This document shows positions 31,822 through 42,691 of a DNA stretch of 47,182 nucleotides, in pieces; within the stretch, counting starts at the first letter, position 1; each line of letters begins with the position of its first letter. A program made the translations under genes and the position numbers. Origin of the DNA: Bacteroidales bacterium. GTDB taxonomy: Bacteria; Bacteroidota; Bacteroidia; Bacteroidales; UBA932. The notes beneath the pieces are model-generated. The model ran no database searches. It saw only the letters and a list, made by a program, of their open reading frames with translations, and was not told the DNA's origin. The DNA lies in contig JAFWRQ010000012.1 in NCBI GenBank assembly GCA_017519865.1, positions 1-47,182 of the forward strand, read 5' to 3'.

Positions 31822-33144
31822 ATGTCGACATTCCTTCGGAAAGCTTTCGGGCTCGACCCCGAAAAGCACAGTATCCGTACAGAGATTGTAGCGGGTATCA
31901 CGACGTTCCTTACGATGGCCTATATCCTGGCCGTCAATCCTTCCATCTTCGGCGCGCTGGACGGCATGCCCAACGGCGCGGTGTTCACTGCGACCGCCCT
32001 GGCGGCCATCATCGCGACCCTCGTCATGGCCTTCTATGCAAAGAAACCGTTCGCCCTGGCCCCCGGTATGGGCCTCAACGCTTTCTTCGTGTACACCGTC
32101 TGCCTGACAATGGGCTACTCCTGGAAGTTCGCCCTGACCGCCGTCCTCATCGAGGGTGTCATCTTCATCATCCTCACACTCACCAAGGTACGTCAATGGA
32201 TACTCAACTCCATACCGCTGAGCCTCAAGAGCGCCATCGGCGCCGGCATCGGTCTGTTCATCGCCTTCATCGGCCTTCAGAACTCCGGCCTCATCGTCAA
32301 TTCCGACTCCACCCTCGTGACCCTCGGTGACGTCTGCCACGGCTCCGGCCTCCTGGCCGTCATAGGCATCTTCATCACGGCCATGCTCCTGATCCTCAAG
32401 GTACGCGGAGGCATCCTCCTCGGCATCCTCATCACATCGCTCCTTGGCCTGATCATCAAGGACCCCGCTACAGGCGTGGCCCTGACGCACTTTCGCGGCG
32501 TTGTCGACACCCCTCCTTCCGTAGGTCCCATCTTCATGAAGTTCGAGTGGAGCCATATCCTTTCGTGGGACATGCTCGCGGTAGTGTTCACCTTCCTCTT
32601 CATCGATATGTTCGACACCATGGGCACCGTCATCGGCGTTTCCCAGAAAGCCGGTTTCGTCGATGAGAAGGGCAATGTCGAGGACATCGACAAGGTCTTC
32701 ATGGCCGACTCCATCGGAACCGTTTGCGGCGCCTGCCTCGGCACCTCCACCACTACCACCTATGTCGAGAGTTCCGCCGGCGTCGGCGAGGGCGGCCGTA
32801 CCGGCCTGACCGCGTTCAGCGCGGCCATCTGCTTCGTGCTCGCACTCTTCTTCGCCCCGATCTTCCTCGGCATCCCCAGCGCCGCCACCGCTCCCGCCCT
32901 CATCCTCGTCGGCGTCATGATGATGGAGCCTGTCGTCCGCATCGACTGGACCAACTTCCGCGAGGCCATCCCCGCTTTCGTCACCCTCGTTCTCATGCCC
33001 GTGGCCTACAGCATCTCCGACGGTATCCTCATCGGTATGATTACCTATGTGGTGCTCAACGCCCTCACCGGCAAGGCGAAGGACATCACACCCACGATGT
33101 GGGTGCTCGCGGTGCTGTTCATAGCACGCTACATATTCATCTAG
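31822..33144 (+). CDS. NCS2-type purine permease (AzgA/PbuG group)
   Basis: This 440-residue inner-membrane permease probably takes up guanine, hypoxanthine or adenine. Family marks are EIVAGITTFLTMAYILAVNP, LAPGMGLNAFF, FLFIDMFDTMGTVIGV and TTTYVESSAGVGEGGRTG. About twelve to fourteen hydrophobic segments are present. The start is ATG 31822; a TTG at 31810 overlaps the upstream gene and is less likely. It ends in a CTAG that also holds the stop of the convergent nth gene. Confidence 0.92.
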   Translation: MSTFLRKAFGLDPEKHSIRTEIVAGITTFLTMAYILAVNPSIFGALDGMPNGAVFTATALAAIIATLVMAFYAKKPFALAPGMGLNAFFVYTVCLTMGYSWKFALTAVLIEGVIFIILTLTKVRQWILNSIPLSLKSAIGAGIGLFIAFIGLQNSGLIVNSDSTLVTLGDVCHGSGLLAVIGIFITAMLLILKVRGGILLGILITSLLGLIIKDPATGVALTHFRGVVDTPPSVGPIFMKFEWSHILSWDMLAVVFTFLFIDMFDTMGTVIGVSQKAGFVDEKGNVEDIDKVFMADSIGTVCGACLGTSTTTTYVESSAGVGEGGRTGLTAFSAAICFVLALFFAPIFLGIPSAATAPALILVGVMMMEPVVRIDWTNFREAIPAFVTLVLMPVAYSISDGILIGMITYVVLNALTGKAKDITPTMWVLAVLFIARYIFI

Positions 33145-33779
33145 GGGTTATTCCTCTGATAGTCACGACACCAATCGCTCAGGCCGCACTCAGTGCACCT
33201 GGGCGATTTTGCCGTACATACGTACCGGCCGTGGAGGATGAGCCAGTGGTGGGAAACCGCCCTCTTGTCCGCCGGGATGTATTTCTCCAGTTCCTCTTCG
33301 ACTGCGAACGGGGTCTTGCCGTCGGAGAGGCCAAGCCTGTGGGATACGCGGAACACGTGCGTGTCGACCGCAATGACGGGCTGGTTGTAAACTACTGATG
33401 CTACGACGTTTGCGGTCTTGCGCCCGACGCCCGGAAGGGTCATCAGGGCGTCGATGTCCGAAGGGACCTCGCCGTTGAAATCGGAGATGAGTTTCTGCGA
33501 AAGGGCTATGAGGTGCCGGGTCTTGCTGTTGGGATAGGATACAGAGCGGACCAGGCCGTAGATGTCTTCGAAACTGGCGGCAGCCATGCTCTCTGGGGTG
33601 GGGAAGTGCCGGAAAAGCTCAGGCGTGACCATATTCACGCGCTTGTCGGTACATTGTGCGGACAAAACCACCGCCACAAGCAACTGGAATGTGGAGTCGA
33701 AATGCAGTTCGGTCTCCGCGACCGGCATGTTTTCGGTGAACCAGCCGACGACTCCGGCGTATCTCTCAGCCTTTCTCAT
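33141..33779 (-). CDS. nth: Endonuclease III
   Basis: This 212-residue base-excision DNA glycosylase/AP lyase acts on oxidised pyrimidines. The helix-hairpin-helix is LPGVGRKTANVV with catalytic Lys121, the catalytic Asp139 is in VDTHVFRV, and the 4Fe-4S cluster is C188-X6-C195-X2-C198-X5-C204. Length is normal. The start ATG overlaps the ftsE stop (ATGA), so nth is translationally coupled to ftsE. The stop overlaps that of the purine permease. Confidence 0.97.
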   Translation of the reverse strand: MRKAERYAGVVGWFTENMPVAETELHFDSTFQLLVAVVLSAQCTDKRVNMVTPELFRHFPTPESMAAASFEDIYGLVRSVSYPNSKTRHLIALSQKLISDFNGEVPSDIDALMTLPGVGRKTANVVASVVYNQPVIAVDTHVFRVSHRLGLSDGKTPFAVEEELEKYIPADKRAVSHHWLILHGRYVCTAKSPRCTECGLSDWCRDYQRNNP

Positions 33780-34486
33780 ATTGTCAGGGCGAGGTCGATG
33801 ACTTCGTCCTCGAGCCTTTCCGTGCAGGTCTCGTCCTTGCACACGAAGACCCTGCCGGGATACTTTTCGAAGATTCCGCGGTTGTGGGTGACCATCACGA
33901 TGGCGGTGCCGTCCTCCTTGTTGATGCGGGTCAGCAGGCGGAGGATGCCGTCGGCGGTCTCGTTGTCGAGGTTGCCGGTGGGCTCGTCGGCTATGATGAC
34001 GGAAGGGCGGTTGAGCAGGGAGCGCGCGATGGCGATTCGCTGCTGCTCTCCGCCGGAGAGCTGGTGGGGCATCTTATGGGCCTTCGTCTCCATTCCGACG
34101 GCCTTGAGAACTTCGAGTATGCGCTTGTCCATGGCCTCACGGTCCTTCCACCCCGTGGCCTTGAGAACGAATTCGAGATTGGATTCGACGGTGCGGTCCA
34201 TCAACAGCTGGAAGTCCTGGAACACTACCCCGGTCTTTCTTCTGAGGAAAGGTATGTCCTTGGGCCTGATACCGTTGAGGGAGAATCCGCAGACCGTGCC
34301 CTCACCCTCTTTCAGGGGGTTCTCGGCGGTCATGGTGCGGATGATGGAGGTCTTGCCCGTACCGACCTTGCCCACGATGTAGACGAAGTCCCCGGGGAAG
34401 ATGTCCATGTCCAATCCGTAGATAACTATGCTCTCGCCGTTGATTATGTTGGCCTTTCTGAAAGAAATGAGGGGTGTATTGTCCAT
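33776..34486 (-). CDS. ftsE: Cell-division ATP-binding protein FtsE
   Basis: This 236-residue ABC ATPase has Walker A GKVGTGKTS at 39-47, signature LSGGEQQR (near 137) and Walker B VIIADEPTGNLD (near 155), followed by MVTHN. The family segments YGLDMDIFPGDFVYIVG and RRKTGVVFQDFQLLMDRTVESNLEF are typical FtsE. Its usual membrane partner FtsX is not adjacent; instead nth follows with an overlap. It would drive septal peptidoglycan hydrolase activation together with FtsX encoded elsewhere. A LolD-like exporter ATPase is the alternative. Confidence 0.85.
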   Translation of the reverse strand: MDNTPLISFRKANIINGESIVIYGLDMDIFPGDFVYIVGKVGTGKTSIIRTMTAENPLKEGEGTVCGFSLNGIRPKDIPFLRRKTGVVFQDFQLLMDRTVESNLEFVLKATGWKDREAMDKRILEVLKAVGMETKAHKMPHQLSGGEQQRIAIARSLLNRPSVIIADEPTGNLDNETADGILRLLTRINKEDGTAIVMVTHNRGIFEKYPGRVFVCKDETCTERLEDEVIDLALTI

Positions 34487-34515
34487 ATTCGGGTGGATTT
34501 GGCGCAATTATTGAG

Positions 34516-34523
34516 CAAATATA
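34516..34523 (-). promoter_or_regulatory. -7 box of ftsE-nth
   Basis: TATATTTG on the minus strand lies 29 nt before the ftsE start, in a divergent AT-rich spacer. The -33 box is unclear. Confidence 0.5.
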
Positions 34524-34536
34524 GCTTTAAAATGTG

Positions 34537-34544
34537 TAAATTTG
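34537..34544 (+). promoter_or_regulatory. -7 box of the TPR/barrel unit
   Basis: TAAATTTG lies 28 nt before the start at 34573. A TTGA at 34511 is 22 nt upstream of it. Confidence 0.55.
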
Positions 34545-34572
34545 TAGGTTAAAGAGAGATAAATGTTTATTT

Positions 34573-37551
34573 ATGCATAGTAAGAGATTATTTGCCGTGG
34601 CCGTGACGCTGTGTGTCGGGATACTTGCCTTCCAGGCACAGGCCGGACCGCGCGACAAGGACTACAGGAAGGCCGTCAGGCTGTACCAGAACGGAATGTA
34701 CGAGCGTGCCAAGGACATCTTCGAGGACCTCGGCCGCAAGGGTGACCTCCTCGGCGAGGGCTATTCCGCCCTTTGCGCAGCGAAAATGCAGACTGCCGGA
34801 TTCATGGACGAGCTCGACTCGTACCTGCTGAAGTATCCGGAGTCGTCCCTTTCTCCCCAGATCCATTTCGAGAAGGGACTTGCCTTCTTCGATTCAGGTG
34901 ACTATGTCTCGTCCCGCCGCGAGTTCGCTTCCTTCTCCAAGGAGGACCTAAGCCGCGACCAGGTGGCCGAGTACGTGTTCAAGCGCGCCTACAGCGACTA
35001 CGCGCTGCAGGATTATCCCAGTGCCCGCGAGCGTTTCCTCGCCGTCGAGAAGATGCCCTTCTCCGACTATACCGCCCCTTCCCGCTATGCCATAGGCTAT
35101 ATCGACTACTCTTCCAGCGACTTCGACTCCGCCATCAACTGGTTCGAGCAGGCTGCCAGGGACCCCCGTTTCACCGAGCAGTCAAACTACTATATCCTCG
35201 AGTGCCGCTTCAACAACAAGGACTACCGCTATGTCACCGAGAACGGTCCCGCAATGTTCGAGAAGGTCCCGGTGGAGCGCCAGCCCCATCTTGCCCGCAT
35301 CCTTTCCGAGTCTTACCTGGTGCAGGGCAATGTCGACAAGGCCAAGGAATACTTTGACAAGAACCGCCTGTCGAACGAGGCCAGGACGCGTTCTGACTAC
35401 TTCTATGCCGGATCGGTGCTCTATGCGATCAAGGATTATGAAGGGGCGGTGGAGAGTTTCTCCGGTATGTCATCCTTCACCGATTCCCTGGGCCAGATCG
35501 CTTCATACCAGATGGCCGACGCCTACCTGCAGATGAAGAACAAGGTCAAGGCGATGGAGAGTTTCAGGGACGCTTCGGCCCTCTCCTATGATCCCGAGAT
35601 CCAGGAGGATGCCATGTTCAACTTCGCCAAGCTCGCCTTCGACCTCAATCAGGACGGACAGCCCTTCGCCGACTATATCGCCCGCTATGCCAAGTCCAAG
35701 CGCGGCGACGACATCTACAGTTATATGGCCCTCTCGAGGCTCGCCGCGCATGACTATGCCGGTGCGGTCGAGGCATACGACAATATCGACGACCTCAGCC
35801 CCGACATGAGGAGCAACTATATGAAGGCCAATTACCTGCGCGCCAACCAGCTGATTTCCAACGGCTCCTGGCGCGACGCGGTCCAGTGCCTCCAGGCGGC
35901 GGCTTTCTATACCGGCCGCCGCGATCCGTTCAACCAGTTGTCGCGCTACTGGCTCGCAGAGTCTTACTACAATTCCGGCAAGTACGCCGAGGCTGAGAAC
36001 GTCTTCACGGATCTCTACAACGGGTCCGCCCTCGAAGGGCACGACGAGGGTAGGGCACTGCCTTACAACCTGGCCTACTGCTATTTCCGTGAGGGGAATT
36101 ATCAGAGCGCTGCCAAGTGGTTCGACACCTACCTGTCTTCCGGAAGCAACGACTTCCGCCGGGACGCCGGAGTCCGCAGGGCGGACTGCGACTTCCTTCG
36201 CAGGGACTACAAGGCCGCTGCGGCGGGCTACGAATCCGTGCTGGCGCGCTATTCCGACCCCGACGACGTCTATCCTTACTACCAGCTCGGCCTGGCTTAT
36301 GGCCTGGCGGGTGACAGGCAGAAGAAGGTGGACGCGCTGTCACGCGTAAAGAAAGCATCTCCTTCGGCCAACTTCTATCCGGAGGCCATGTACGAACTGG
36401 GACGTGCGTATGTCGAACTCGACCGCGACGACGCTGCTGCCGACTGTTTCGAAGCCCTGCGCGCCAACTCCAAGGATGGCAACTATGTGGCCAGGTCGCT
36501 CATCGAACTTGGTATGCTTGCAAGGAACAAGCGCCAGTATGACAAGGCCCTGGGCTATTACAAGGAAGTCGTGGAGAAGCTCCCCCGCAACGAATATACC
36601 GAGGACGCCATGCTCGCCATCGAGTCCATATACCAGTCCATGGGCGAGCCTGAGACCTATCTCGCTTACGCTGAAACCGTCGGTGACGGAACACGCAAGA
36701 CCGAGGCCGAGAAGGAGCAGATCTATTTCAACTCCGCCGAGCAGATTTTCCTGAGCGGCAACTACCAGAAGGCCCTCGTGTCGCTCCAGAAGTATTTCGA
36801 GGCCTATCCTTTCGGCGAACGTGCCACCGAGGCGCATTTCTATGAGGCAGAGTGCTACAACAACCTCGGCCAGAAAGAGAATGCCGTGGATAGCTACGCC
36901 AAGGTGATGACGGCCTCGGACGCCGGTTCGCTGCTGGAGCCTTCGATCCTCAACTATTCGATCCTTTCTTATGGTCTCGAGCACTACTCCGACGCCTACA
37001 ATGGTTATTCGATGCTCCGAGAAAGAGCCAGGATGGACGAAAACGTCTTCGCTGCCAAAGTCGGCATGATGCGTTCGGCCTATCGGGCGAAGAACTTCCG
37101 CGATGCGGTGGCTGCGGCGGATGGCCTGAAGGCCGACAGACGCTGCGACGAGGCTCTCGGCCGCGAGGCGGACTTCGTAAAGGCGAAGTCGCTGATGGGC
37201 ACGAGCCAGCGCGCATCCGCCCTCGACATCTTCCGCCGCCTGGCGGCCAACCCGTCTACGGACGAAGGCGCCGAGGCAGCCTACACGCTCATCCAGAATA
37301 CCTACGACGTGGGTGAGTTCGACGATGTCGAGAAGATGGTCTACGACTTCGCGGCCAAGGCAGGAAGCCAGAACTACTGGCTTGCCAAGGCCTATATCGT
37401 GCTTGGAGACGCTTTCGCCGAGCAGGACAACCTGGCCCAGGCGAAGGCCACCTTCGAGAGCATCGCTTCCGGCTATGAACCGACCGGTCCCGAGGACGAC
37501 GTCCTGGACGCCGTCAGGATGAGACTCGAGAAACTGTCACAAATGATGTAA
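34573..37551 (+). CDS. Large periplasmic TPR-repeat protein
   Basis: This 992-residue protein has a signal peptide (MHSKRLFAVAVTLCVGILAF..., cleaved near QAQA). Nearly the whole mature chain consists of tetratricopeptide-like helical repeats, with recurring patterns such as YQNGMYERAKDIF, YYNSGKYAEAENVF, YFREGNYQSAAKWF and YDKALGYYKEVV. No enzymatic domain is visible. Such long TPR solenoids bind other proteins. The next gene, 7 nt downstream, encodes an outer-membrane barrel, so the likely role is a periplasmic scaffold or assembly partner for that protein. The function is inferred only from fold and context. Confidence 0.85.
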   Translation: MHSKRLFAVAVTLCVGILAFQAQAGPRDKDYRKAVRLYQNGMYERAKDIFEDLGRKGDLLGEGYSALCAAKMQTAGFMDELDSYLLKYPESSLSPQIHFEKGLAFFDSGDYVSSRREFASFSKEDLSRDQVAEYVFKRAYSDYALQDYPSARERFLAVEKMPFSDYTAPSRYAIGYIDYSSSDFDSAINWFEQAARDPRFTEQSNYYILECRFNNKDYRYVTENGPAMFEKVPVERQPHLARILSESYLVQGNVDKAKEYFDKNRLSNEARTRSDYFYAGSVLYAIKDYEGAVESFSGMSSFTDSLGQIASYQMADAYLQMKNKVKAMESFRDASALSYDPEIQEDAMFNFAKLAFDLNQDGQPFADYIARYAKSKRGDDIYSYMALSRLAAHDYAGAVEAYDNIDDLSPDMRSNYMKANYLRANQLISNGSWRDAVQCLQAAAFYTGRRDPFNQLSRYWLAESYYNSGKYAEAENVFTDLYNGSALEGHDEGRALPYNLAYCYFREGNYQSAAKWFDTYLSSGSNDFRRDAGVRRADCDFLRRDYKAAAAGYESVLARYSDPDDVYPYYQLGLAYGLAGDRQKKVDALSRVKKASPSANFYPEAMYELGRAYVELDRDDAAADCFEALRANSKDGNYVARSLIELGMLARNKRQYDKALGYYKEVVEKLPRNEYTEDAMLAIESIYQSMGEPETYLAYAETVGDGTRKTEAEKEQIYFNSAEQIFLSGNYQKALVSLQKYFEAYPFGERATEAHFYEAECYNNLGQKENAVDSYAKVMTASDAGSLLEPSILNYSILSYGLEHYSDAYNGYSMLRERARMDENVFAAKVGMMRSAYRAKNFRDAVAAADGLKADRRCDEALGREADFVKAKSLMGTSQRASALDIFRRLAANPSTDEGAEAAYTLIQNTYDVGEFDDVEKMVYDFAAKAGSQNYWLAKAYIVLGDAFAEQDNLAQAKATFESIASGYEPTGPEDDVLDAVRMRLEKLSQMM

Positions 37552-37558
37552 TTCCGCT

Positions 37559-39334
37559 ATGAGACGATATATTTTCCTCGCTGCGGTCCTGCTGGCAAGT
37601 GTTGCCGCATCCGCTCAGAACCTCAACCCTACCGTCCAGGTTACCAACGACTACGAGGGCAAGCTCATGGAGGTGGAGAAACAGAACGTGCGGATGGCCG
37701 TACCTGACTCCCTCCTCAAGTTCGACTGGAATTTCAACTATTCCGTGTTCGACAATCCCTACCGTGGAGCTTATGAGTTCACCCCGTACCGCATCGACAT
37801 GAAGCCCGATGCGACGGTGCGCGACAACCGGATGCTCTTCCTGAGGGCAGGTGCCGGCTATTCCCTCCATCCTGAGGTGCAGGCGGTTTTCACTCCCGCC
37901 ATCCAGGGCAGGGCCGGCTTCAGCCTTTATGACGATTTCAAGGGCTATGCCGGTAAGTATCACTCTTTCGAGGCCATTACCGGTACTTCCGGCAACAGCC
38001 TCCTCGAAAGGGCAGGTGAGTACAAGGGACACGATTTCGCCAACCGTCTCGGCGGAGAGTTCCGTTATGATGCCCCCACCGCTGTCATCACTTTCGATGC
38101 CGGCCTTGACCTTCTCAGGACGGGGGAGCGGTCCTTCGGCGGCAACAGTATGACCGGAGGAACTGCGACGCTGCGTGCGCGTTCCCTCGGACAGTCTGAT
38201 TTCCTGTATGATGTCAGTGCCGGTTGGAAGGGCCTGGGCAACAATGTCCTGCCCCTGCACTCCGGCTCCAACCCCGACAGATATACCGAGCACGATGCCG
38301 GTTTCGATGCAAGGTTCATCTACAGGCTGGCAGACAACCATGCCATACGTTTCGAGCCGTCATTCCACCATATAGTCTTCGGCGACAAGGTCGTAGTTTC
38401 CGATGGGAAACCCGGCAAGGTCGTCACCAATGCCGTAGACATAGCCCCTGCATACGTCTACTCCGACAACGGCTTCTCGGTCAGGGCGGGGCTGCGTTTC
38501 TCCGGTGTCTGGCGGGATTCCGTGTTCGAGGACATGGCCGATTACGACGGGCGCAAACTCTACCCCGATTTCCGTCTCTCTTACGAAGCCATTCCCGACA
38601 TGCTCGTGTTGTCCGCAAAGGTCGTGGGAGGCCAGCATTTCAATACCTACCGTTCATACCTGATGGACAACCATCACCTGACGGACCTCGTATCCGCCCG
38701 ATACCGCAGCGTCTCCGGTGATGCCACCGTCAATGCCATCGATGCAGGCCTGGGTGTCAGTGGACGCGTCGGCAGCATCTTCCAATATGGCGCGGAAGCC
38801 GGTTTCGCCCGTTACCTGAACGCACCTATGGATGGCATTGCCACGTCTTATTTCCAGGGAGATATCGTCCCGCAGGAGATAGTCGTGCCGGTCATCCTCA
38901 TGGCCAATTATAACCTCATCTACGCCGACCTGAACGGCTCCCTCGCTTCAGACCGCATAGATGCCTCGGCCAGGCTGAGGCTTCAGGATTCCAGGCTTGA
39001 GCCCGATGGGGACCGGACCTCGTTCTGCGTGGAACTGCCGCTCTTCTCCGGATCTGCGGATCTCGTATACAACTGGAACCGCCGCGTTTTCGCCGGTCTT
39101 TCCGCAGAATGGGCCAGTCGCCGGGATGGGTCGGTTGACGATATTTCCGGCAGACAGGCGGACATCCATGTCCCGGGATGGATAGATCTCGGGGTGACGG
39201 CGGAGTTCAAGCTCAACAACCGTTTCTCGGTATGGGCTGAGGGCCGGAACCTCCTGAATAAAACGGTCATGAGGAACTTCATGATCGCCGAGAAAGGGCC
39301 ATATTTTACCGCCGGTATTTGCCTGAATCTGTAA
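37559..39334 (+). CDS. Outer-membrane beta-barrel, TonB-receptor-like without plug
   Basis: This 591-residue protein has a signal peptide (MRRYIFLAAVLLASVAASAQ). The mature part goes almost directly into amphipathic strands ending in aromatic residues, and the C-terminal segment FSVWAEGRNLLNKTV...AGICLNL resembles the last strands of TonB-dependent receptors. No plug domain or CarboxypepD-like start is visible, so active import by TonB is doubtful. It is co-transcribed with the TPR protein upstream. It may be a structural or assembly barrel, but the function is not known. Confidence 0.75.
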   Translation: MRRYIFLAAVLLASVAASAQNLNPTVQVTNDYEGKLMEVEKQNVRMAVPDSLLKFDWNFNYSVFDNPYRGAYEFTPYRIDMKPDATVRDNRMLFLRAGAGYSLHPEVQAVFTPAIQGRAGFSLYDDFKGYAGKYHSFEAITGTSGNSLLERAGEYKGHDFANRLGGEFRYDAPTAVITFDAGLDLLRTGERSFGGNSMTGGTATLRARSLGQSDFLYDVSAGWKGLGNNVLPLHSGSNPDRYTEHDAGFDARFIYRLADNHAIRFEPSFHHIVFGDKVVVSDGKPGKVVTNAVDIAPAYVYSDNGFSVRAGLRFSGVWRDSVFEDMADYDGRKLYPDFRLSYEAIPDMLVLSAKVVGGQHFNTYRSYLMDNHHLTDLVSARYRSVSGDATVNAIDAGLGVSGRVGSIFQYGAEAGFARYLNAPMDGIATSYFQGDIVPQEIVVPVILMANYNLIYADLNGSLASDRIDASARLRLQDSRLEPDGDRTSFCVELPLFSGSADLVYNWNRRVFAGLSAEWASRRDGSVDDISGRQADIHVPGWIDLGVTAEFKLNNRFSVWAEGRNLLNKTVMRNFMIAEKGPYFTAGICLNL

Positions 39335-39351
39335 TTTTTTTCGTAAATTTG
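39318..39351 (+). promoter_or_regulatory. Promoter of gyrB and downstream genes
   Basis: TTTG (39318-39321, within the end of the barrel gene) and TAAATTTG (39344-39351) are spaced 22 nt apart, slightly long. The gyrB start is 37 nt further on. Confidence 0.55.
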
Positions 39352-39385
39352 TCTGTTTTAATACAGGCAAATTTTTTTTAGGTAA

Positions 39386-41401
<2,016 letters not shown>

Positions 41402-41426
41402 ACAGTGAATAAAACCATAGATCGAC

Positions 41427-42689
41427 ATGTTGGATATTTTTGACAGAATCGAGAGAGATTCGGGAGGTCCGATCGGACAGTATTTCGAGCAGGGATTCGG
41501 CTACTATATGTATCCGCGTCTCGAGGGCGAACTTGGCCCCCATATGACTTTCAACGGCATTCCGGTGCTCAACTGGAGCCTCAACAACTATCTCGGACTG
41601 GCCAATCACCCCGAGGTGCGCAAGGCTGACGCCGAGGCCGCTGCCAAGTGGGGCCTCGCGTACCCCATGGGCGCACGCATGATGACCGGCCATACCCGCT
41701 ATCACGAGGCGCTTGAGCGCAAGTTCGCCGAGTTCGAGAAGAAGGAAGACGCCTTCCTTTACAATTTCGGCTATCAGGGCATCGTCTCCACCATCGACGC
41801 CCTCACCGCCCGTCACGACGTCATCGTTTATGACGCCGAGTGCCATGCCTGCCTGCTGGACGGCATCCGCCTCCACATCGGCAGCAAGTACAAATACCGT
41901 CACAACAACATGGCCGACTGCGACAAGGTGCTCGCCCGCGCCTGCAAGGAGGCGGACGAGAACGGCGGCGGAGTGCTCCTCATCACCGAAGGTGTCTACG
42001 GCATGACCGGCGCCCTCGGCAAGCTTGACGAGATCGTGGCGCTCAAGTCCAAGTACAATTTCCGCATCCTCATCGACGATGCCCACGGCTTCGGCCTGCT
42101 CGGTGAGCACGGACGCGGCACCTCCGAGCATTTCGGAGTCATGGACGGCATCGACCTCTACATCGGCGCCTTCGCCAAGTCGATGGCTTCCATCGGCGGC
42201 TTCGTCGCCGGCCCGCACAGCATCATCAACTATCTGCGTGCCAACATGCGTTCCCAGATGTACGCCAAGTCGCTCCCCATGCCGCTCGTCATAGGCAATA
42301 TCAAGCGCATGGAGATCATCGACAGCCCTGAAGGCGATGAGCTCCGCAAGAAATGCTGGACCATCACCCACGCCATCCAGGACGGCTTCAAGAAGGAAGG
42401 TTTCGACATCGGCGAGGCCCAGGCCTGCGTCACCCCTGTGCACATCAAGGGTGGAGTCGCCCAGGCGACCAAGATGGCCAAGGATCTGCGCGAGAACTAC
42501 CGCATCTTCTGCTCGATGGTCATCTACCCGGTCATCCCGAAGGGAATGGTCATCTTCCGCATCGTGTCCACCGCCGCCCATACCATGGAGGACGTGGAGT
42601 ACACGCTCAACGCTTTCAAGGAGATCAAGGCCAAGCTTGACGCCGGCGAATACGACGGCGACGATGTAGCAGCCATGACGATTGAGTAG
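41427..42689 (+). CDS. Alpha-oxoamine synthase, serine palmitoyltransferase-like
   Basis: This 420-residue PLP enzyme condenses an amino acid with an acyl-CoA. The PLP lysine is Lys251 in GAFAKSMASIGGF, the PLP-stacking His140 is in DAECHACLLDG, and DDAHGFG (217-223) holds the Asp and His that bind the cofactor. The N-terminal WSLNNYLGLANHPEV is a family mark. Relatives are 8-amino-7-oxononanoate synthase, glycine C-acetyltransferase and serine palmitoyltransferase. The closest type I recall is the one annotated as Spt in Porphyromonas and flavobacteria. The adjacent SDR fits a 3-ketosphinganine reductase, so sphingolipid synthesis is the likely job. Confidence 0.85.
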   Translation: MLDIFDRIERDSGGPIGQYFEQGFGYYMYPRLEGELGPHMTFNGIPVLNWSLNNYLGLANHPEVRKADAEAAAKWGLAYPMGARMMTGHTRYHEALERKFAEFEKKEDAFLYNFGYQGIVSTIDALTARHDVIVYDAECHACLLDGIRLHIGSKYKYRHNNMADCDKVLARACKEADENGGGVLLITEGVYGMTGALGKLDEIVALKSKYNFRILIDDAHGFGLLGEHGRGTSEHFGVMDGIDLYIGAFAKSMASIGGFVAGPHSIINYLRANMRSQMYAKSLPMPLVIGNIKRMEIIDSPEGDELRKKCWTITHAIQDGFKKEGFDIGEAQACVTPVHIKGGVAQATKMAKDLRENYRIFCSMVIYPVIPKGMVIFRIVSTAAHTMEDVEYTLNAFKEIKAKLDAGEYDGDDVAAMTIE

Positions 42690-42691
42690 CC

